Assembly: GCF_021300775.1 (NCBI RefSeq)
Contig: NZ_JAJTJP010000003.1
Location: 310,001 to 374,000, forward strand
From: Parvimonas micra
GTDB taxonomy: Bacteria > Bacillota > Clostridia > Tissierellales > Peptoniphilaceae
DNA: 64,000 nucleotides
Direction: 5' to 3'
The notes under the pieces are model-generated. The model did not search any database, had not been told where the DNA came from, and worked only from the letters and a program-made list of their open reading frames with translations. This document shows, piece after piece, positions 63,136-64,000 of the stretch (its first letter is position 1; every line of letters begins with the position of its first letter). The position numbers and the translations under genes were made by a program.

Positions 63136-64000
63136 TTACCTCCTATCATCAATAATTTTTTTAATCGCGTTTATAGCAAGCTCAATCTCTTCATCAGAAT
63201 TTGAATGAGAAAAGCTAAATCTAACCATACCTTGTTTAACAGTCCCTAGCGCTTTATGTATAAGAGGTGCACAATGAGCTCCTGGTCTTGTTGAAATTTT
63301 AAACTCTTCATATAACATACTACTTACTTCTGAAGAATCCATATCTGAAATATTTAAAGAAACTATTGGCGCTCTATATTCTGTTTCAAAATCTCCATAA
63401 ATTTTTACTTCCGGTAATTTACTTACTCCATCATAAAATTTTCTTGAAAGCTCCAATGCTCTTTTCGTTAAATTTTCCATCTTATTTCTTAAAATATATT
63501 CAATAGATACATGTAATCCTGCAATTCCATGTGCATTTAGTGTTCCAGCTTCAAGTCTTGTAGGCATTTTATCAGGTTGAAACTCATCATAGCTATGAGT
63601 TCCGCTACCTCCAACAATTAGAGGTCTTATGTAAATTTCTTCTCTAACGCAAAGCACACCAACTCCCTGAGGTGCAAGCATAGATTTATGTCCTGTAAAG
63701 CAAAGTACATCAATATTCATTTCTTTCATATCAATATTGAAAGCTCCAGCAGTTTGTGATGCATCAACAACAAAAATAAGATTATTTTCTCTACAAAAAT
63801 CTCCAACTTTTCTTATATCAGTTATATTACCTGTAACATTTGATGCATGTGTTAAAACTATCCCCTTTGTATTTGCTTTTACTAATTTTGAAAGCTCATC
63901 TAAATTAAGAACTCCATTTTCAAATACATTTATATAACTTACTTCTGCTCCCTTTGCTCTTAAATAATTAATTGGTCTTAAAACTGAATTATGTTCGGCA
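63136..64000 (-). CDS. Cysteine desulfurase (5' end outside window)
   Basis: 288 codons are visible. PLP motifs are EHNSVLRP, THASNVTGNI, VVDASQTAGAF and the lysine in FTGHKSMLAPQG; AHCAPLIHK holds the catalytic Cys in the form seen in the selenium-linked CsdB/SufS-like group. It releases S from Cys or Se from Sec and loads carriers such as the YedF-like protein. The N-terminal 90 or so residues lie beyond base 64000. Confidence 0.92.
   Translation of the reverse strand, partial: AEHNSVLRPINYLRAKGAEVSYINVFENGVLNLDELSKLVKANTKGIVLTHASNVTGNITDIRKVGDFCRENNLIFVVDASQTAGAFNIDMKEMNIDVLCFTGHKSMLAPQGVGVLCVREEIYIRPLIVGGSGTHSYDEFQPDKMPTRLEAGTLNAHGIAGLHVSIEYILRNKMENLTKRALELSRKFYDGVSKLPEVKIYGDFETEYRAPIVSLNISDMDSSEVSSMLYEEFKISTRPGAHCAPLIHKALGTVKQGMVRFSFSHSNSDEEIELAINAIKKIIDDRR

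Overview
The window is very AT-rich (I estimate 28-30% G+C), has Firmicutes-type gene order and codon use, and carries anaerobic metabolism (pyruvate formate-lyase, selenium handling). Together these suggest a low-GC anaerobic coccus of the Peptoniphilaceae, most like the oral genus Parvimonas. The genus is an inference. Two short segments look like DNA from oral streptococci, which fits an oral niche. I saw no rRNA, tRNA or CRISPR array.

Layout. 1-1707: an ABC-F ATPase (3' end outside the window) behind a promoter, two tiny leader ORFs and mutually exclusive antiterminator/terminator hairpins. 1711-10626: paired membrane proteins with L7/L12-like repeats, trmL, a YoaK protein, a ClC antiporter, a small inserted module (lipoprotein, broken ImmA peptidase, XRE regulator) between two 225-bp direct repeats, then rsuA, an unknown conserved gene, a DMT transporter and a Nudix hydrolase. 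10862-21427: one tightly packed minus-strand run of ten genes: yybS-like, gdpP, rplI, dnaC, GNAT, dnaD-like, dnaI, AI-2E family, serS and dacF. 21638-26856: nitrilase, GNAT, an inserted island (SemiSWEET plus IS remnants) between duplicated copies of a promoter region, an S9 peptidase and a HAD phosphatase. 27004-29717: SAM-I riboswitch and metNIQ. 29786-32123: a deletion scar joining a TetR fragment to a P-type ATPase fragment, then a MATE pump. 32186-37611: a two-component system and a three-gene ABC exporter in the vex/vnc order. 37899-39666: a class M sirtuin and a zinc macrodomain. 39757-41041: CcdA with a thioredoxin-like protein. 41396-44565: pyridoxal kinase and ECF transporter, divergent from a PdxR-type regulator. 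44622-51333: a beta-helix lipoprotein, a second two-component system, pflA and pflB. 51685-54298: an IS30-family element split by streptococcus-like DNA. 54357-61397: alcohol dehydrogenase, M18 aminopeptidase, PadR/DUF4097 pair, TtcA-like, rlmH and walJ. 61580-64000: the selenium cluster (DUF3343, YedF-like, YedE, cysteine desulfurase).

The most notable observation is at 40439-41041. What looks like two separate ORFs is best read as one 200-residue thioredoxin-fold protein whose redox motif is Sec-His-Ala-Cys, encoded by an in-frame TGA and followed at once by a hairpin. It is coupled to CcdA, an electron donor for such proteins, and the same window holds selenium-mobilisation genes. A second theme is repeated insertion of foreign DNA flanked by 170-225-bp duplications of host sequence, seen at two separate loci.
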